A program made the translations under genes and the position numbers. This document shows, one piece after another, positions 16,462-26,366 of a DNA stretch of 64,000 nt. Below the pieces are notes generated by a model. The model was not told the DNA's origin. It made no database searches and saw only the letters and a program-made list of their open reading frames with translations. Location: assembly GCA_050303415.1 (NCBI GenBank), contig JBNLBS010000005.1, positions 62,001 to 126,000 of the forward strand, given 5' to 3'. The DNA is from JBNLBS01 sp050303415. GTDB lineage: Bacteria; Pseudomonadota; Gammaproteobacteria; Methylococcales; Methylomonadaceae. Every line of letters begins with the position of its first letter. Position 1 is the stretch's first letter.

Positions 16462-17733
16462 ATGAACATTTGGCGCAGAGAAATTATTCTCGCTTCCGCA
16501 CTCTGTATTCTGGCATTAATTATCGGTGCCATACTCAAACAAACATTGCTGGTGTTATTTCTGACTGTTTCAGCCATGTTAATCGTACAGACTTACCAAG
16601 TATACCGCTTTGAGAAATGGATGAGTCATGGCGCCAAAGGCTCCTATCCTAAAGCCAATGGAGTTTGGGAGGATATTTATTACCATATTTATGGTTTTAA
16701 AAAGCAGGAAAAACGTCGCAAGAAAAAACTGGGAAAAATGATCGACCAGTTTAGAAAATCCACCGCCGCACTACCTGATGCCACCGTTGTATTAGGCCCT
16801 GATGATGAAATTGAATGGTGTAATAAAGCTGCGCAGTTGGTTCTTGGACTACAAAAATCAGATAAAGGACAACGCATCCCCAATTTGATCCGTTTCCCTG
16901 AATTTAATCATTTTATTAAAACCAAGGATTACAGCAGTTCCATTGTATTGCCCTCACCGGTAAACGAACAACTGCTATTAAAAATCCGTGTGGTTACCTA
17001 CGGCGCAGGGTTACGTTTATTACTGGCTCAGGACATTACCCAATTAAAAAAAATGGAAACCATGCGCACTGACTTTGTCGCCAATGTATCGCATGAACTT
17101 AGAACGCCGTTAACTGTACTCAAAGGCTATGTGGAAACGCTGACAGACTTTGATGATGGTCAATCGAAATTATTGACTACTTCCCTGCATCAAATGCAGA
17201 GCCAGACTGAACGCATGGAAAACCTGATCAATGATTTATTATTGTTAACTCGTTTGGAAACCCAACAAAAAGAGCAATATTGCGTAAACATAGGGAACTT
17301 ATTACAACAACTATGTACGGAAGCTGATAAGTTACAATACAAAGGCCGCATTGAATTAACTTTGGACAGTGATGCCAATATATATGGTGATGAAAATGAA
17401 TTGCGCAGTGCTTTTTCCAATCTATTAGTCAACGCATTAAAGTATTCACCGGATGACTCTTTGGTTAAACTGCATTGGTTTGATACTGATTCCGGTATTC
17501 AACTGGACGTTGTAGACCAGGGTGAAGGTATTGCCGCATTAAATATCCCTCGCGTTACAGAACGCTTTTATCGGGTTGAGGTAAAACGCAGCAAAAAACT
17601 AGAAGGTACCGGACTGGGTCTGGCAATTGTTAAACATGTACTTCTCCGTCACGATGGTGAACTGAAAATACATAGCAAACTGGATAGAGGCAGCTGTTTT
17701 AGCTGCTTTTTCCCTGAAAAAAGGCGCTGCTGA
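16462..17733 (+). CDS. phoR: Phosphate sensor histidine kinase PhoR
   Basis: 423 residues, 6 bp downstream of phoB. Two membrane helices lie at the N-terminus (about 9-45) with almost no periplasmic loop. A PAS domain follows (PDATVVLGPDDEIEWCNKAA, about 110-190), then the H-box VSHELRTPLTVLKGY with the phospho-accepting His, and the ATPase lid region with NLLVNALKYSP (N-box) and GTGLGLAIVKHV (G2). This is the PhoR layout: no large sensor domain, consistent with input from the Pst system through PhoU. Confidence 0.94.
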   Translation: MNIWRREIILASALCILALIIGAILKQTLLVLFLTVSAMLIVQTYQVYRFEKWMSHGAKGSYPKANGVWEDIYYHIYGFKKQEKRRKKKLGKMIDQFRKSTAALPDATVVLGPDDEIEWCNKAAQLVLGLQKSDKGQRIPNLIRFPEFNHFIKTKDYSSSIVLPSPVNEQLLLKIRVVTYGAGLRLLLAQDITQLKKMETMRTDFVANVSHELRTPLTVLKGYVETLTDFDDGQSKLLTTSLHQMQSQTERMENLINDLLLLTRLETQQKEQYCVNIGNLLQQLCTEADKLQYKGRIELTLDSDANIYGDENELRSAFSNLLVNALKYSPDDSLVKLHWFDTDSGIQLDVVDQGEGIAALNIPRVTERFYRVEVKRSKKLEGTGLGLAIVKHVLLRHDGELKIHSKLDRGSCFSCFFPEKRRC

Positions 17734-17812
17734 CAAGCAAATAAGACAGTGATACAAAGCCGGCAATTTCGCCTATAATGACCTCATTATAAAAACAATA
17801 ACGGGGAAAAAT

Positions 17813-18535
17813 ATGCCGGTCGATATATTACTGACGGTTATTGCAACATCCATCATTCAATCTATATTCGGGGTCGGCGTCCTGCTTTTTGGTACCCCGA
17901 TATTGCTTTTACTGGGCTATGATTTTATTAATGCACTGGTTATATTACTGCCCATTTCCATTGCCATTAACTCTCTGCAAATCATCAAACATTATCAATA
18001 TATCGATACCGTCTTTTATAAAAATGTTCTGATTTATGCAATTCCCTTTGTTGTAATTTTTCTTTTTCTTGTTACCACTATAAAAATTAATATCGGGCTT
18101 CTGGTCGGGGCATTTTTAATTTTTGTTGCACTGAAAAATTTTTTACCGTCTATAGACGCAATGCTGGAAACCATGGTCAAGTACGAAAGAAGCTACTTGG
18201 CTGCAATGGGGGTTATTCATGGTCTGACCAATTTGGGCGGTTCCTTATTGACCGCTATTGTTCATGGCAAAAATTACCACAAAAATCAAACCCGTGTGAC
18301 TGTGGCAATTTGTTACGCCACCTTTGCCGTATTTCAACTCATAACCCTGTTTTTTCTATCCGCTGAATACAACATCAGCTTCTCTGATGATATAAGCTTC
18401 CTGCAAATAGGCGTTATTATTTTTTTGTTGACCGAGGAAATAGTGTACAGCAGTATTGATAATGAAAAATACAGCAAGATTTTTGCCGCATTCCTCTTTG
18501 TTTCTGGGCTTGTCCTAATCACCAAGTCCTTTTAA
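17813..18535 (+). CDS. TauE/SafE-type permease
   Basis: 240 residues, eight hydrophobic segments; ATG 17813 follows GGGGAAAAAT. N-terminal ATSIIQSIFGVGVLLFGTPILLLLG and the C-terminal half-repeat near HGLTNLGGSLLTAIVHG show the internal duplication of this family. Members export or import sulfite, sulfoacetate or similar anions. The gene is 14 bp upstream of DUF502 and reads into agcS. A second, unlinked member lies at 22979-23770. Confidence 0.78.
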   Translation: MPVDILLTVIATSIIQSIFGVGVLLFGTPILLLLGYDFINALVILLPISIAINSLQIIKHYQYIDTVFYKNVLIYAIPFVVIFLFLVTTIKINIGLLVGAFLIFVALKNFLPSIDAMLETMVKYERSYLAAMGVIHGLTNLGGSLLTAIVHGKNYHKNQTRVTVAICYATFAVFQLITLFFLSAEYNISFSDDISFLQIGVIIFLLTEEIVYSSIDNEKYSKIFAAFLFVSGLVLITKSF

Positions 18536-18549
18536 ATCCGGAGCCCAAC

Positions 18550-19140
18550 ATGAATGACACAGTAAAAAAAATACTTAATAAATTTTTAATTGGTGTTTTA
18601 GCTGTTATTCCCTTCGTGATTATTTTTCAAATAATCATATTCGTAAAAGAACGCATTTCCGACATGTATCAGATGGTATACGGCTATGCTGACAGTTTCT
18701 TATACACCACGCTGGTTTTTGCCATCAGTTTTTCGCTATTAGTATGGCTTGGCCATAAAATGATGACTGACGGCCGTTTTTGGCTGATTTCCACGTTTGA
18801 ATCAGTGATAGACAGAATACCCTTGCTGAACACCATTTATCGGGTCATAAAAAAAGTCATCAATATGTTTTCCTCGCATGAACAACAGGTAAATAAGGAA
18901 GTTGTTTATATTGAGTATCCGAAAGATGGTTTATGGGTTCCTGCTTATGTCACCAATAAAGAGAAAGATATGTATGTTCTGTTTGTACCGACTTCTCCAA
19001 ACCCAACTTCCGGCTTTACTGTTATTGTCCACGAATCAAAAGTGGTCAAATCAACCATGAATGTGGAACAGGCCACTAGCTTTATTGTTAGTGTTGGTGT
19101 TGATTTTGACAAATCAGCCGAAGTGGATAAATTAAATTGA
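18550..19140 (+). CDS. DUF502 family membrane protein
   Basis: 196 residues. Two membrane helices (about 13-33 and 56-76) flank a short loop; then the conserved RIPLLNTIYRVIKKVI stretch and a soluble domain with FVPTSPNPTSGF, a hallmark of DUF502. Function unknown. It overlaps the agcS start by one base (TGATG) and follows the TauE-like permease after 14 bp, so these three are probably one transcript. Confidence 0.85.
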   Translation: MNDTVKKILNKFLIGVLAVIPFVIIFQIIIFVKERISDMYQMVYGYADSFLYTTLVFAISFSLLVWLGHKMMTDGRFWLISTFESVIDRIPLLNTIYRVIKKVINMFSSHEQQVNKEVVYIEYPKDGLWVPAYVTNKEKDMYVLFVPTSPNPTSGFTVIVHESKVVKSTMNVEQATSFIVSVGVDFDKSAEVDKLN

Positions 19141-20480
19141 TGCGATCCCTTGAAAATTATCTAAACCAAGCCAGCAGTTTTGTCTGGGGCCCGGTAATGT
19201 TGATCTTTCTGTCTGCTGTCAGTATATACTTAACACTGGGACTAAAAGCCTTCCCATGGCGAAAAACCCCTCATGCTTTTGTTTCACTTTGGCAAAGCAG
19301 AGACTCGCACCAGCAAGGCAGTATCACACCGTTTCAGGCATTAATGACCGCACTGGCGGCTACTATCGGCACCGGTAACATCGCCGGTGTTGCAACAGCC
19401 ATCGTACTTGGTGGACCAGGTGCCGTTTTCTGGATGTGGATGACAGCACTTTTCGGCATGGCGACAAAATATGCTGAAGCCGTTCTGGCAGTGAAATATA
19501 GAGAAATTGATGAAGAAGGTCGCTTTGTAGGCGGCCCCATGTACTACATAAAAAATGGTTTGGGCAAGCACTGGCAATGGTTAGCGATATTATTCGCCCT
19601 GTTTGGTACCTTGGCCGCTTTTGGAATTGGTAATATGGTGCAGGCAAATTCTGTGGCTGATGCAATCCATTCACAGTTTAATATACCGACCTGGCAGACT
19701 GGTATAATTACCATGCTGATAACCTCAGCCGTAATCCTCGGTGGAGTTAAACGTATTGCTATAGTCGCTTCAGCCCTGGTTCCATTTATGGCAATCACCT
19801 ATGTAATGTGTGCTTTGTTTATCGTATCAAGTCACTGGCAAGATATTCCACAGGCATTTTTATTGATCATAAGCAGCGCTTTTACACCGACAGCGGCAAC
19901 CGGTGGCTTTGCCGGCGCCACTGTCTGGGCGGCAATGCGCTTTGGTATTGCCCGGGGAATTTTTTCAAATGAAGCCGGCCTGGGCAGCGCCCCTATCGCT
20001 CATGCTGCTGCAAAAACCACCAACCCGGTTCAGCAAGGCATGATTGCCATGCTCGGAACTTTTATCGATACCCTGGTTATCTGCACGTTAACCGCATTAG
20101 TGATTATCCTCACCAATGCATGGAACCATGGTGAAAACGGTGCTGCTTTATCTGCTCTGGCTTTTAATTCCGGCCTGGTCGGTTGGGGCGGTTATGTCGT
20201 TGTGTTCGGCCTGTCTATTTTTGCCTTTACCACACTTCTAGGCTGGAGCTATTACGGCGAACGCTGTGCAGAATTTTTATTCGGCATCAAGGTGATCTGG
20301 CCTTATCGTGTTTTATGGCTTTGCGCCATCCCTCTAGGAGCAACCGGCAAGCTCAGTTTCATCTGGTTACTGGCAGATGTCATGAATGGTCTTATGGCGA
20401 TTCCCAACTTAATCGCTTTAACCTTACTCAGCCCGATTTTATTTCGCCTGACCAAAGAATTTATTCAGCCCAAACTATAA
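19140..20480 (+). CDS. Alanine/glycine:cation symporter (AGCS family)
   Basis: 446 residues with about ten membrane segments. Signature stretches: ALAATIGTGNIAGVATAI (substrate-binding helix) and GGPMYYIKNGLG, later RFGIARGIFSNEAGLGSAPIAHAAAKT. The family imports Ala or Gly with Na+ or H+. Start at ATG 19140 overlapping the DUF502 stop; a TTG one codon earlier is also possible. It is the last gene of the operon. Confidence 0.93.
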   Translation: MRSLENYLNQASSFVWGPVMLIFLSAVSIYLTLGLKAFPWRKTPHAFVSLWQSRDSHQQGSITPFQALMTALAATIGTGNIAGVATAIVLGGPGAVFWMWMTALFGMATKYAEAVLAVKYREIDEEGRFVGGPMYYIKNGLGKHWQWLAILFALFGTLAAFGIGNMVQANSVADAIHSQFNIPTWQTGIITMLITSAVILGGVKRIAIVASALVPFMAITYVMCALFIVSSHWQDIPQAFLLIISSAFTPTAATGGFAGATVWAAMRFGIARGIFSNEAGLGSAPIAHAAAKTTNPVQQGMIAMLGTFIDTLVICTLTALVIILTNAWNHGENGAALSALAFNSGLVGWGGYVVVFGLSIFAFTTLLGWSYYGERCAEFLFGIKVIWPYRVLWLCAIPLGATGKLSFIWLLADVMNGLMAIPNLIALTLLSPILFRLTKEFIQPKL

Positions 20481-20628
20481 AAAAAGGATACCCGTAACGT
20501 CTATTTTGCGAAAAGGCACACCTATCCTCCTCTTATTACATGCTAAGCTTTATTTTAGTGCTCAATTCAGCTTATATTTATTTTACTTTCAATATACTTT
20601 TATAAAAGACAATTACAGGACAATGATT

Positions 20629-21267
20629 ATGAAAAAGATAACAGCTTTGGCTTTAGCGGCAACCCTTGTCAGCGGTTGCACTATTGACCCATACACAGGT
20701 GAAGAAAAAGTCTCCAATACCGCCTGGGGCACAGGTACTGGTGCTGCCGTCGGTGCAGCCAGTGGTCTGCTGATCGGTGGTGATGCAAAAGGGGCATTAA
20801 TTGGTGCCGCATCCGGTGCCGCTTTAGGTGGCGGTATCGGTTACTACATGGATAGCCAGGAGAAAAAACTGCGTATGCGCCTTGAAGGCACCGGAGTTCG
20901 TGTTCAACGTCAAGGTGACAACCTTAAACTGATTATGCCGGGTAATATCACGTTTGCCACTGACTCAGCTCAAATTAACTCTGGTTTTTATCCGGTATTA
21001 GACTCTGTTGCTCTGGTTTTTAAAGAATTTGATGAAACAAGCATAGATGTCAGTGGCCACACCGATTCAACCGGTAGCTTTGAACATAACCAGATTCTTT
21101 CAGAAAGCCGAGCCAACAGCGTCGCAAGTTATCTGGTCAGATCCGGTGTCGCGCATGGCCGATTCCAAGTCAGAGGCTTAAGTGAACGCTACCCGATCGC
21201 CAGCAATGATACTGCCATGGGGCGTCAACAAAACCGCCGGGTAGAAATCAGTATTCGTCCAAGATAA
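20629..21267 (+). CDS. OmpA-family peptidoglycan-binding lipoprotein
   Basis: 213 residues from ATG 20629, with AGGA upstream; the frame is open further upstream but only this start gives a signal peptide. Lipobox LVSGC. A glycine-rich segment of two short repeats (GAAVGAASGLLIGGDAKG, ALIGAASGAALGGG) looks membrane-inserted, as in YiaD. The C-terminal OmpA domain has NITFATDSAQI, VSGHTDSTG, LSESRANSVASYL and RQQNRRVEI with the peptidoglycan-binding Asp/Arg pattern. It anchors the outer membrane to the cell wall. Confidence 0.9.
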   Translation: MKKITALALAATLVSGCTIDPYTGEEKVSNTAWGTGTGAAVGAASGLLIGGDAKGALIGAASGAALGGGIGYYMDSQEKKLRMRLEGTGVRVQRQGDNLKLIMPGNITFATDSAQINSGFYPVLDSVALVFKEFDETSIDVSGHTDSTGSFEHNQILSESRANSVASYLVRSGVAHGRFQVRGLSERYPIASNDTAMGRQQNRRVEISIRPR

Positions 21268-21294
21268 ACCTGACTCAATAACTGGACAGCCCAC

Positions 21295-21336
21295 TAAATT
21301 TACCGGATAGCGTTCCAATACCTTCCGGTAAATTTA
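21295..21336 (+). terminator. Inverted repeat after OmpA-like lipoprotein
   Basis: TAAATTTACCGG (21295-21306) and CCGGTAAATTTA (21325-21336) pair perfectly over 12 bp with an 18-base loop. No strong T-run follows; it lies 28 bp after the stop. Confidence 0.55.
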
Positions 21337-21398
21337 ATAACCATGCTGTTTAATTGAATCGCAGCATCATTCTAGTTCTGAGTCCCTAGAAAAGCTCA

Positions 21399-22949
21399 TT
21401 AATTCTCTATACAAAGCCATTTAGCACTGATAAATACCAAAGCCATCAGCGCATAAGCCAATGCCCACTCCCAGGCCGGCGTCAATGACAGCGTCGTATC
21501 GCTGACGGCCCAGCGGTATGAATGAATTAAACCGCTGACGGATAATACACTGGCTGAAACACTCCATAAAGCAGCTTTACTAAATTGACGTTCAATAATC
21601 GCAACCGTTAATGCGGCCAGAATCATGGCAGTAAAAATAAACCCTTGTTCCAGTACAAAAGCCCCATGTATCCAGATATCCGCCTGCTGAAACCGAATCA
21701 GCAACGCATCCGAAAACGCCGGCATTTTGCTGTCGCCATAATCAGCGGCCCGCACGCCGCTTTTAGCCATAAAAGCCCCCCAGGCTGCAATACCTGGTAA
21801 TAAGCCCATAACTACAGCCGGGGCATGAGATTTTGGTGTTTCTTGAAAGGCCTGAGCGGCAATCACAATACCTATCCACAGCACTATTGCCATACCGGCA
21901 TCAATCGGCACGGCCCAGGCGATATAAGATAAACTCCCCGTTAAACAAATCAGCGAGATAAAAGCCCCGTTTAAAATCGAATAGCCGGCCCTGGCACCCA
22001 TTGCTTTCCAACCCGGATGGCCAATATAAATTGTAGTGGGAAAACAGGAACCGAACAGACTGGCGACCAGCGTACCTAAGCCATTTACGGTTAATGAAGG
22101 CTGTGTAGGATAACTGTCGCCGGCTGCTTCTGCAGATTCAATGTTTTGTAAGGAGCCGATAACATTAAATAAGCCCATCGGAATAATGACTGAGAGATAC
22201 GTTAAACTTTGCTCCGAAATCAATACTGCTACCAAATCAGACAAAACCGGTACGGGTAAATACCAGCCCAGGTTATTGGAGGGTAAATTGCCGACCGGTG
22301 CCAGCCCCATCAGCCAGGATAAAATTGTACCTAAAACTACGGCGACCAGCCCGCCGGGAATATTACCCCGAAACCTTAAACGGCCAAAGTAGACCAATAA
22401 AATCACTCCCAGGGTAACCAGGCCGACAACTGGATGGGCATAACTGCGTAACAAAAAACCTAATGAGATAAAGGTTAGAGCGATGCCTGATAAAGTAGAT
22501 AATAGTGCAGCGCGTGGAGTTGCTTTTCTTAATTTCTCCACCAAAAATGCCCCGCCCAACTCAATCAGACCGGAACCAAAACAGGCTAATAAGCCGGCCT
22601 GCCAGGCTATTTGCTCAGGGTTTTCAGCACCACTCGTTTCTGCCAGAATTTTAGCAGGGAGCATCACAAGAAAAATATAGGCAAATAAGGAAACGGTGTT
22701 GATACCGTATGGCAAAGCACATACATCCGTACGTCCAGTTAACTGTGCTATTTTTTTTGCTTGATAAGCATAATATAAATTACCCACCAATAAGGATACT
22801 GCTGCACCGGGCAGAATATGGTGATAGACCAGATTATCTGAAAACCCCAACACATGCTGACATAAACCTACAATAACCAATAACTGCACTAAATTATCCA
22901 GCGCCAAACCAAAAAAACCATCAATATCTGCGCGAACAAACCACTTCAT
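21399..22949 (-). CDS. NCS2-type purine/xanthine permease-like transporter
   Basis: 516 residues with 12-14 hydrophobic segments. The start is ATG 22947-22949 with AGGGGTT upstream; a longer TTG start at 22982 overlaps the previous gene and lacks a site. It resembles the nucleobase:cation symporter 2 fold of AzgA-like purine permeases, with LPYGINTVSLFAYIF near the start and a short half-helix region GSCFPTTIYIGHPGWKAMG. The last three helices are less typical. Likely substrate is a purine base or related anion. Its start follows the stop of the TauE-like permease closely, so they are probably one operon. Confidence 0.72.
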   Translation of the reverse strand: MKWFVRADIDGFFGLALDNLVQLLVIVGLCQHVLGFSDNLVYHHILPGAAVSLLVGNLYYAYQAKKIAQLTGRTDVCALPYGINTVSLFAYIFLVMLPAKILAETSGAENPEQIAWQAGLLACFGSGLIELGGAFLVEKLRKATPRAALLSTLSGIALTFISLGFLLRSYAHPVVGLVTLGVILLVYFGRLRFRGNIPGGLVAVVLGTILSWLMGLAPVGNLPSNNLGWYLPVPVLSDLVAVLISEQSLTYLSVIIPMGLFNVIGSLQNIESAEAAGDSYPTQPSLTVNGLGTLVASLFGSCFPTTIYIGHPGWKAMGARAGYSILNGAFISLICLTGSLSYIAWAVPIDAGMAIVLWIGIVIAAQAFQETPKSHAPAVVMGLLPGIAAWGAFMAKSGVRAADYGDSKMPAFSDALLIRFQQADIWIHGAFVLEQGFIFTAMILAALTVAIIERQFSKAALWSVSASVLSVSGLIHSYRWAVSDTTLSLTPAWEWALAYALMALVFISAKWLCIEN

Positions 22950-22978
22950 ACATAACCCCTTATTCGGCCTTTTTCCTG

Positions 22979-23770
22979 TCAAGTAATCATCATTTTTACC
23001 GCCATTACAAACAAAAACAGCGAGAAGAGACGTTTCAATTTTTGTGCGGGTAATTTATGTGCCAATTTAGCCCCAATTGGTGCAGTCAGGACGCTGCAAA
23101 AAACTATGCCGGTAAATGCCGGAAGATAGACATAACCCAGGCTATATTCCGGTAGCTGCTCTGTATTCCAGCCTAAAATGGCATAACTCAATGTTCCGGC
23201 AAAAGCGATGGGCAAACCACAGGCACTGGAAATGGCAACAGAATTACGCATGGGATGGTTAGTCATGGTTAAGTACGGTACGGTCAGGGTACCGCCGCCT
23301 ATCCCCAGAATAGCGGACATTAAGCCAATTATATTTCCTGCCACCCAGTCCATTACAGTTGATACTTGTTTTATACGCGCAGTCGGCTGCACTTGGAATG
23401 CCATCTGCACACCGACAGCAATTAAAAACACAATATAAACTGTCCTTAATACCCCTGCCGATAATTGATCGGCAACCACCGCCCCCAACACTGAGCCCAG
23501 GATAATTCCCGGAATTAATTTTTTTACTTTAGGCCATAGAACCGAGCCTAACTGATGATGTGCCAGTACTGAAGAAATGGAGGTAAAAACAATAGTTGCC
23601 AAGGATGTTGCAACAGCCATAATCATGATCAAATGATCAGCAAATGCCTGAGCCGAAAAAAGCCAAACCAACACCGGCACTATCAGCAAACCTCCGCCCA
23701 AGCCTAACAAGCCGGCCAACACGCCCGCGACCGCCCCTAATAACATACTTAAAGCAAATATCTCCAACAA
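22979..23770 (-). CDS. TauE/SafE-type sulfite/anion permease
   Basis: 263 residues, eight membrane segments. The motif LAGLLGLGGGLLIVPVLV near residues 19-36 and its repeat GLMSAILGIGGGTLTVPYL near 149-167 are the duplicated TauE/SafE signature. Family members move sulfite, sulfonates or related anions across the inner membrane. It precedes the NCS2-like gene on the same strand. This copy is much closer to the family consensus than the one at 17813. Confidence 0.88.
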   Translation of the reverse strand: MLEIFALSMLLGAVAGVLAGLLGLGGGLLIVPVLVWLFSAQAFADHLIMIMAVATSLATIVFTSISSVLAHHQLGSVLWPKVKKLIPGIILGSVLGAVVADQLSAGVLRTVYIVFLIAVGVQMAFQVQPTARIKQVSTVMDWVAGNIIGLMSAILGIGGGTLTVPYLTMTNHPMRNSVAISSACGLPIAFAGTLSYAILGWNTEQLPEYSLGYVYLPAFTGIVFCSVLTAPIGAKLAHKLPAQKLKRLFSLFLFVMAVKMMIT

Positions 23771-23894
23771 GCTGCCCCCAATTCATTTAGTTAATCGGCT
23801 ACAATAGTCGCTTTATACCGTTGCAGCAATCACCGAGAATTATTCCCCATTATTTTTACATATTAAAAACATAAGCAACTTTACTATTATACCT

Positions 23895-25121
23895 ATGCAA
23901 ACTTATCTTGTTGGCGGCGCGGTTCGCGATCAATTATTAAACTTACCGGTTACCGAAAAAGACTGGGTGGTTTTGGGCGAAACACCACAAAGCATGTTAA
24001 GCAAGGGTTACATTTCGGTCGGTAAAGACTTTCCGGTCTTTTTGCACCCTAAAACCAAAGAGGAATATGCCTTGGCCAGAACCGAACGGAAAACAGCTCC
24101 CGGCTACAAGGGGTTTGTCTTTCATACCTCGCCTGATGTCACTCTGGAACAGGACCTGATACGTCGGGATTTAACCATTAATGCCATGGCATTAGCGGAA
24201 GACGGCACGTTGATTGATCCTTTTAACGGCCAACAGGACCTTAAAGACCGGATTTTCCGTCATATTTCCCCGGCTTTTGCCGAAGACCCGGTGCGTATTT
24301 TACGCGTTGCGCGGTTTGCTGCCCGCTATGCACACTTTGGTTTTACCTTGGCCGAAGAAACCCGTTTGCTCATGCAAGATATGGTTGCTGCGGGTGAGGT
24401 CGATCATCTGGTACCGGAACGGGTCTGGGCTGAGCTTTTTAAAGCCCTAAATGAGCAAACGCCCGCCGCTTTCTTTTTCAGCTTAAGGCAATGCTCGGCT
24501 CTAGCGATTATTTTTCCCGAATTGGATAATTTGTTCGGCATACCGCAACCGGCACAACATCACCCGGAAATCGATTGCGGTCTTCATTCCATGTTGGTCC
24601 TTGAGCAGGCGGCAAAACTTTCCAACAAACCGGAAGTCCGTTTTGCTGCGGTAATGCATGACTTGGGCAAAGCGTTATCACCTGTCGAAAATTTACCACA
24701 TCATTTTGGTCATGAACAAAAAGGCCTGATCCTACTCAATGCGCTTTGTCAGCGCTTGCGAGTTCCGAAAGCCTTTAAAAGGCTGGCAGAATTAGTAATG
24801 CAATATCATACTTTAAGTCATAACGCATATGAGCTTCGCCCTTCAACATTGGTCGATTTACTGGCGACATTATCTGCTTTTAAAGCCAAAAATGAAACAC
24901 TGACAGATTTTTTACTGGCCTGTGAGGCGGATTGTAAAGGTCGAACCGGTCTGGAACATACCGAATATCCTCAAGCAAAATTCCTGCAACAGGCGGCAGA
25001 TGCAGCGGCCTCTATTGATACCTCAGCCATTTTAACAGGCGAATTAAAAGGCGAGAAAATTGGTCAGGCAATTCGCGAAGCACGAATAAAAGCGGTCAAA
25101 CAATTTAAATTATCGGTATAA
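23895..25121 (+). CDS. cca: CCA-adding tRNA nucleotidyltransferase
   Basis: 408 residues, the gammaproteobacterial multifunctional type. Nucleotidyltransferase head: YLVGGAVRDQLL and EKDWVV; RRDLTINAMA; the neck has VRILRVARFAARYA. The C-terminal half has an HD domain (AVMHDLGKALSP) that gives phosphatase and 2',3'-cyclic phosphodiesterase activity in E. coli. It repairs or adds the 3'-CCA of tRNAs. No good ribosome site precedes ATG 23895. The 3' end overlaps the convergent lipoprotein gene by 17 bp. Confidence 0.95.
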   Translation: MQTYLVGGAVRDQLLNLPVTEKDWVVLGETPQSMLSKGYISVGKDFPVFLHPKTKEEYALARTERKTAPGYKGFVFHTSPDVTLEQDLIRRDLTINAMALAEDGTLIDPFNGQQDLKDRIFRHISPAFAEDPVRILRVARFAARYAHFGFTLAEETRLLMQDMVAAGEVDHLVPERVWAELFKALNEQTPAAFFFSLRQCSALAIIFPELDNLFGIPQPAQHHPEIDCGLHSMLVLEQAAKLSNKPEVRFAAVMHDLGKALSPVENLPHHFGHEQKGLILLNALCQRLRVPKAFKRLAELVMQYHTLSHNAYELRPSTLVDLLATLSAFKAKNETLTDFLLACEADCKGRTGLEHTEYPQAKFLQQAADAAASIDTSAILTGELKGEKIGQAIREARIKAVKQFKLSV

Positions 25122-25803
25122 ACACTCGGGCCAAAGACTGAATTACATTTTTTATCTGCCTGTGCGTGGTGTCCGCAACAATCTGTGCCATCATATCCTG
25201 AGCATTTATCATTTTGCCAAACAGGCGCTCAAAGCTCAGATTAACCTGTTCTTTATCCGCCGAACTTAACAAAAACAATTCACCATTCTCTTTGTACTTG
25301 GTTCTTATCATCCAGGAAGCAACCTCTATATTTCGGGCACTATCATAAAGTTTTTGCGGATCCAATAATTGATACATATAAAAACTTCTATGATCACCAT
25401 AGGCCTCAATAATCATGGTTTCCAACCCAACCACATATGCTTTGACCCTGTCCCCGTCAAAACCTTCATCAAATGCCAGTCTGATACAATCGATACTCGA
25501 CTTACCGTCTACCAGCGGGAAAGGGTCGGTCGATAATGCCGAAACAGCCTGTTCTATCGACTGATGCCCTTCTTTTTTCCACTCCCTGGGATTGCGTTTA
25601 TATAATTTAACGGCTAACTGCTTAAGTGATGAAAATACAACCCGCTGATGGCTTTCCGTCACCAAATCCACATCGGTTTTGGCAAGTGATTGTATTTCAA
25701 AAGTATTCTCTTCAACCCCTTTTGGAGCGGTGACACAACCAATATTGAGTATCGTTAATAAAGTCAATGCCAACAAATAAAACTTTTTAAAACTGTAATT
25801 CAT
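25105..25803 (-). CDS. Lipoprotein of unknown function
   Basis: 232 residues from ATG 25801-25803, with AGAGGGATTG upstream. The signal peptide ends at a lipobox-like NIGC. The mature domain is mixed alpha with a conserved-looking core (AFDEGFDGDRVKAYVVGLETMIIEAYG, then FYMYQLLDPQKLYDSARNIEVASWMI). No known family recognised. Convergent with cca, with overlapping 3' ends. Confidence 0.65.
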   Translation of the reverse strand: MNYSFKKFYLLALTLLTILNIGCVTAPKGVEENTFEIQSLAKTDVDLVTESHQRVVFSSLKQLAVKLYKRNPREWKKEGHQSIEQAVSALSTDPFPLVDGKSSIDCIRLAFDEGFDGDRVKAYVVGLETMIIEAYGDHRSFYMYQLLDPQKLYDSARNIEVASWMIRTKYKENGELFLLSSADKEQVNLSFERLFGKMINAQDMMAQIVADTTHRQIKNVIQSLARVFIPII

Positions 25804-25883
25804 CAATCCCTCTAAATCAGATGTTGAATATTTAACTCAACAGAATTATAGTTATTTTCCCGTTAATTACTATAACTATAACC

Positions 25884-26366
25884 ATGCCATCATTTGATAT
25901 TGTTTCTGAATACGATAATCACGAAGCTACCAACGCAATAGATCAAGCCAATAAAGAAGTCACCACCCGCTTTGATTTTAAAGGCACCAATTCAAGTTAT
26001 GAGCTCAAGGATGATAAATTAACCATGCGTTCCGAGTCTGAATTTCAGTTACAGCAAATGCTGGATATCGTTCAAACCAAATTAAGCAAACGTGGTGTCG
26101 ATATTGGCTGTATGGATATTGGCGAAGCTAAAATGACCGGTAAAGTCGCACATCAGGAAATTATTTTAAAACAAGGGCTGGATACTTTACTGGCAAAAAA
26201 AATTGTCAAACTGATTAAAGATAAAAAACTTAAAGTTCAAGCCGCCATTCAAGGAGAGAAAGTCCGGGTTACCGGTAAAAAAAGGGATGATTTACAGGAA
26301 GTCATGCAGATGTTGAAACAGGAAAAACTGGAAATGCCGCTGCAATTTGATAATTTCAGGGACTAA
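25884..26366 (+). CDS. yajQ: YajQ family nucleotide-binding protein
   Basis: 160 residues, the normal length. It opens with MPSFDIVSEYD and contains RFDFKGTNSSYE, then GKVAHQEIILKQGL and a closing MPLQFDNFRD, all typical. Two ferredoxin-like halves. Homologs bind cyclic di-GMP in Xanthomonas and affect transcription; nucleotide or RNA binding has also been proposed. Together with the PilZ protein it hints at c-di-GMP signalling, though nothing links the two genes. Confidence 0.93.
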   Translation: MPSFDIVSEYDNHEATNAIDQANKEVTTRFDFKGTNSSYELKDDKLTMRSESEFQLQQMLDIVQTKLSKRGVDIGCMDIGEAKMTGKVAHQEIILKQGLDTLLAKKIVKLIKDKKLKVQAAIQGEKVRVTGKKRDDLQEVMQMLKQEKLEMPLQFDNFRD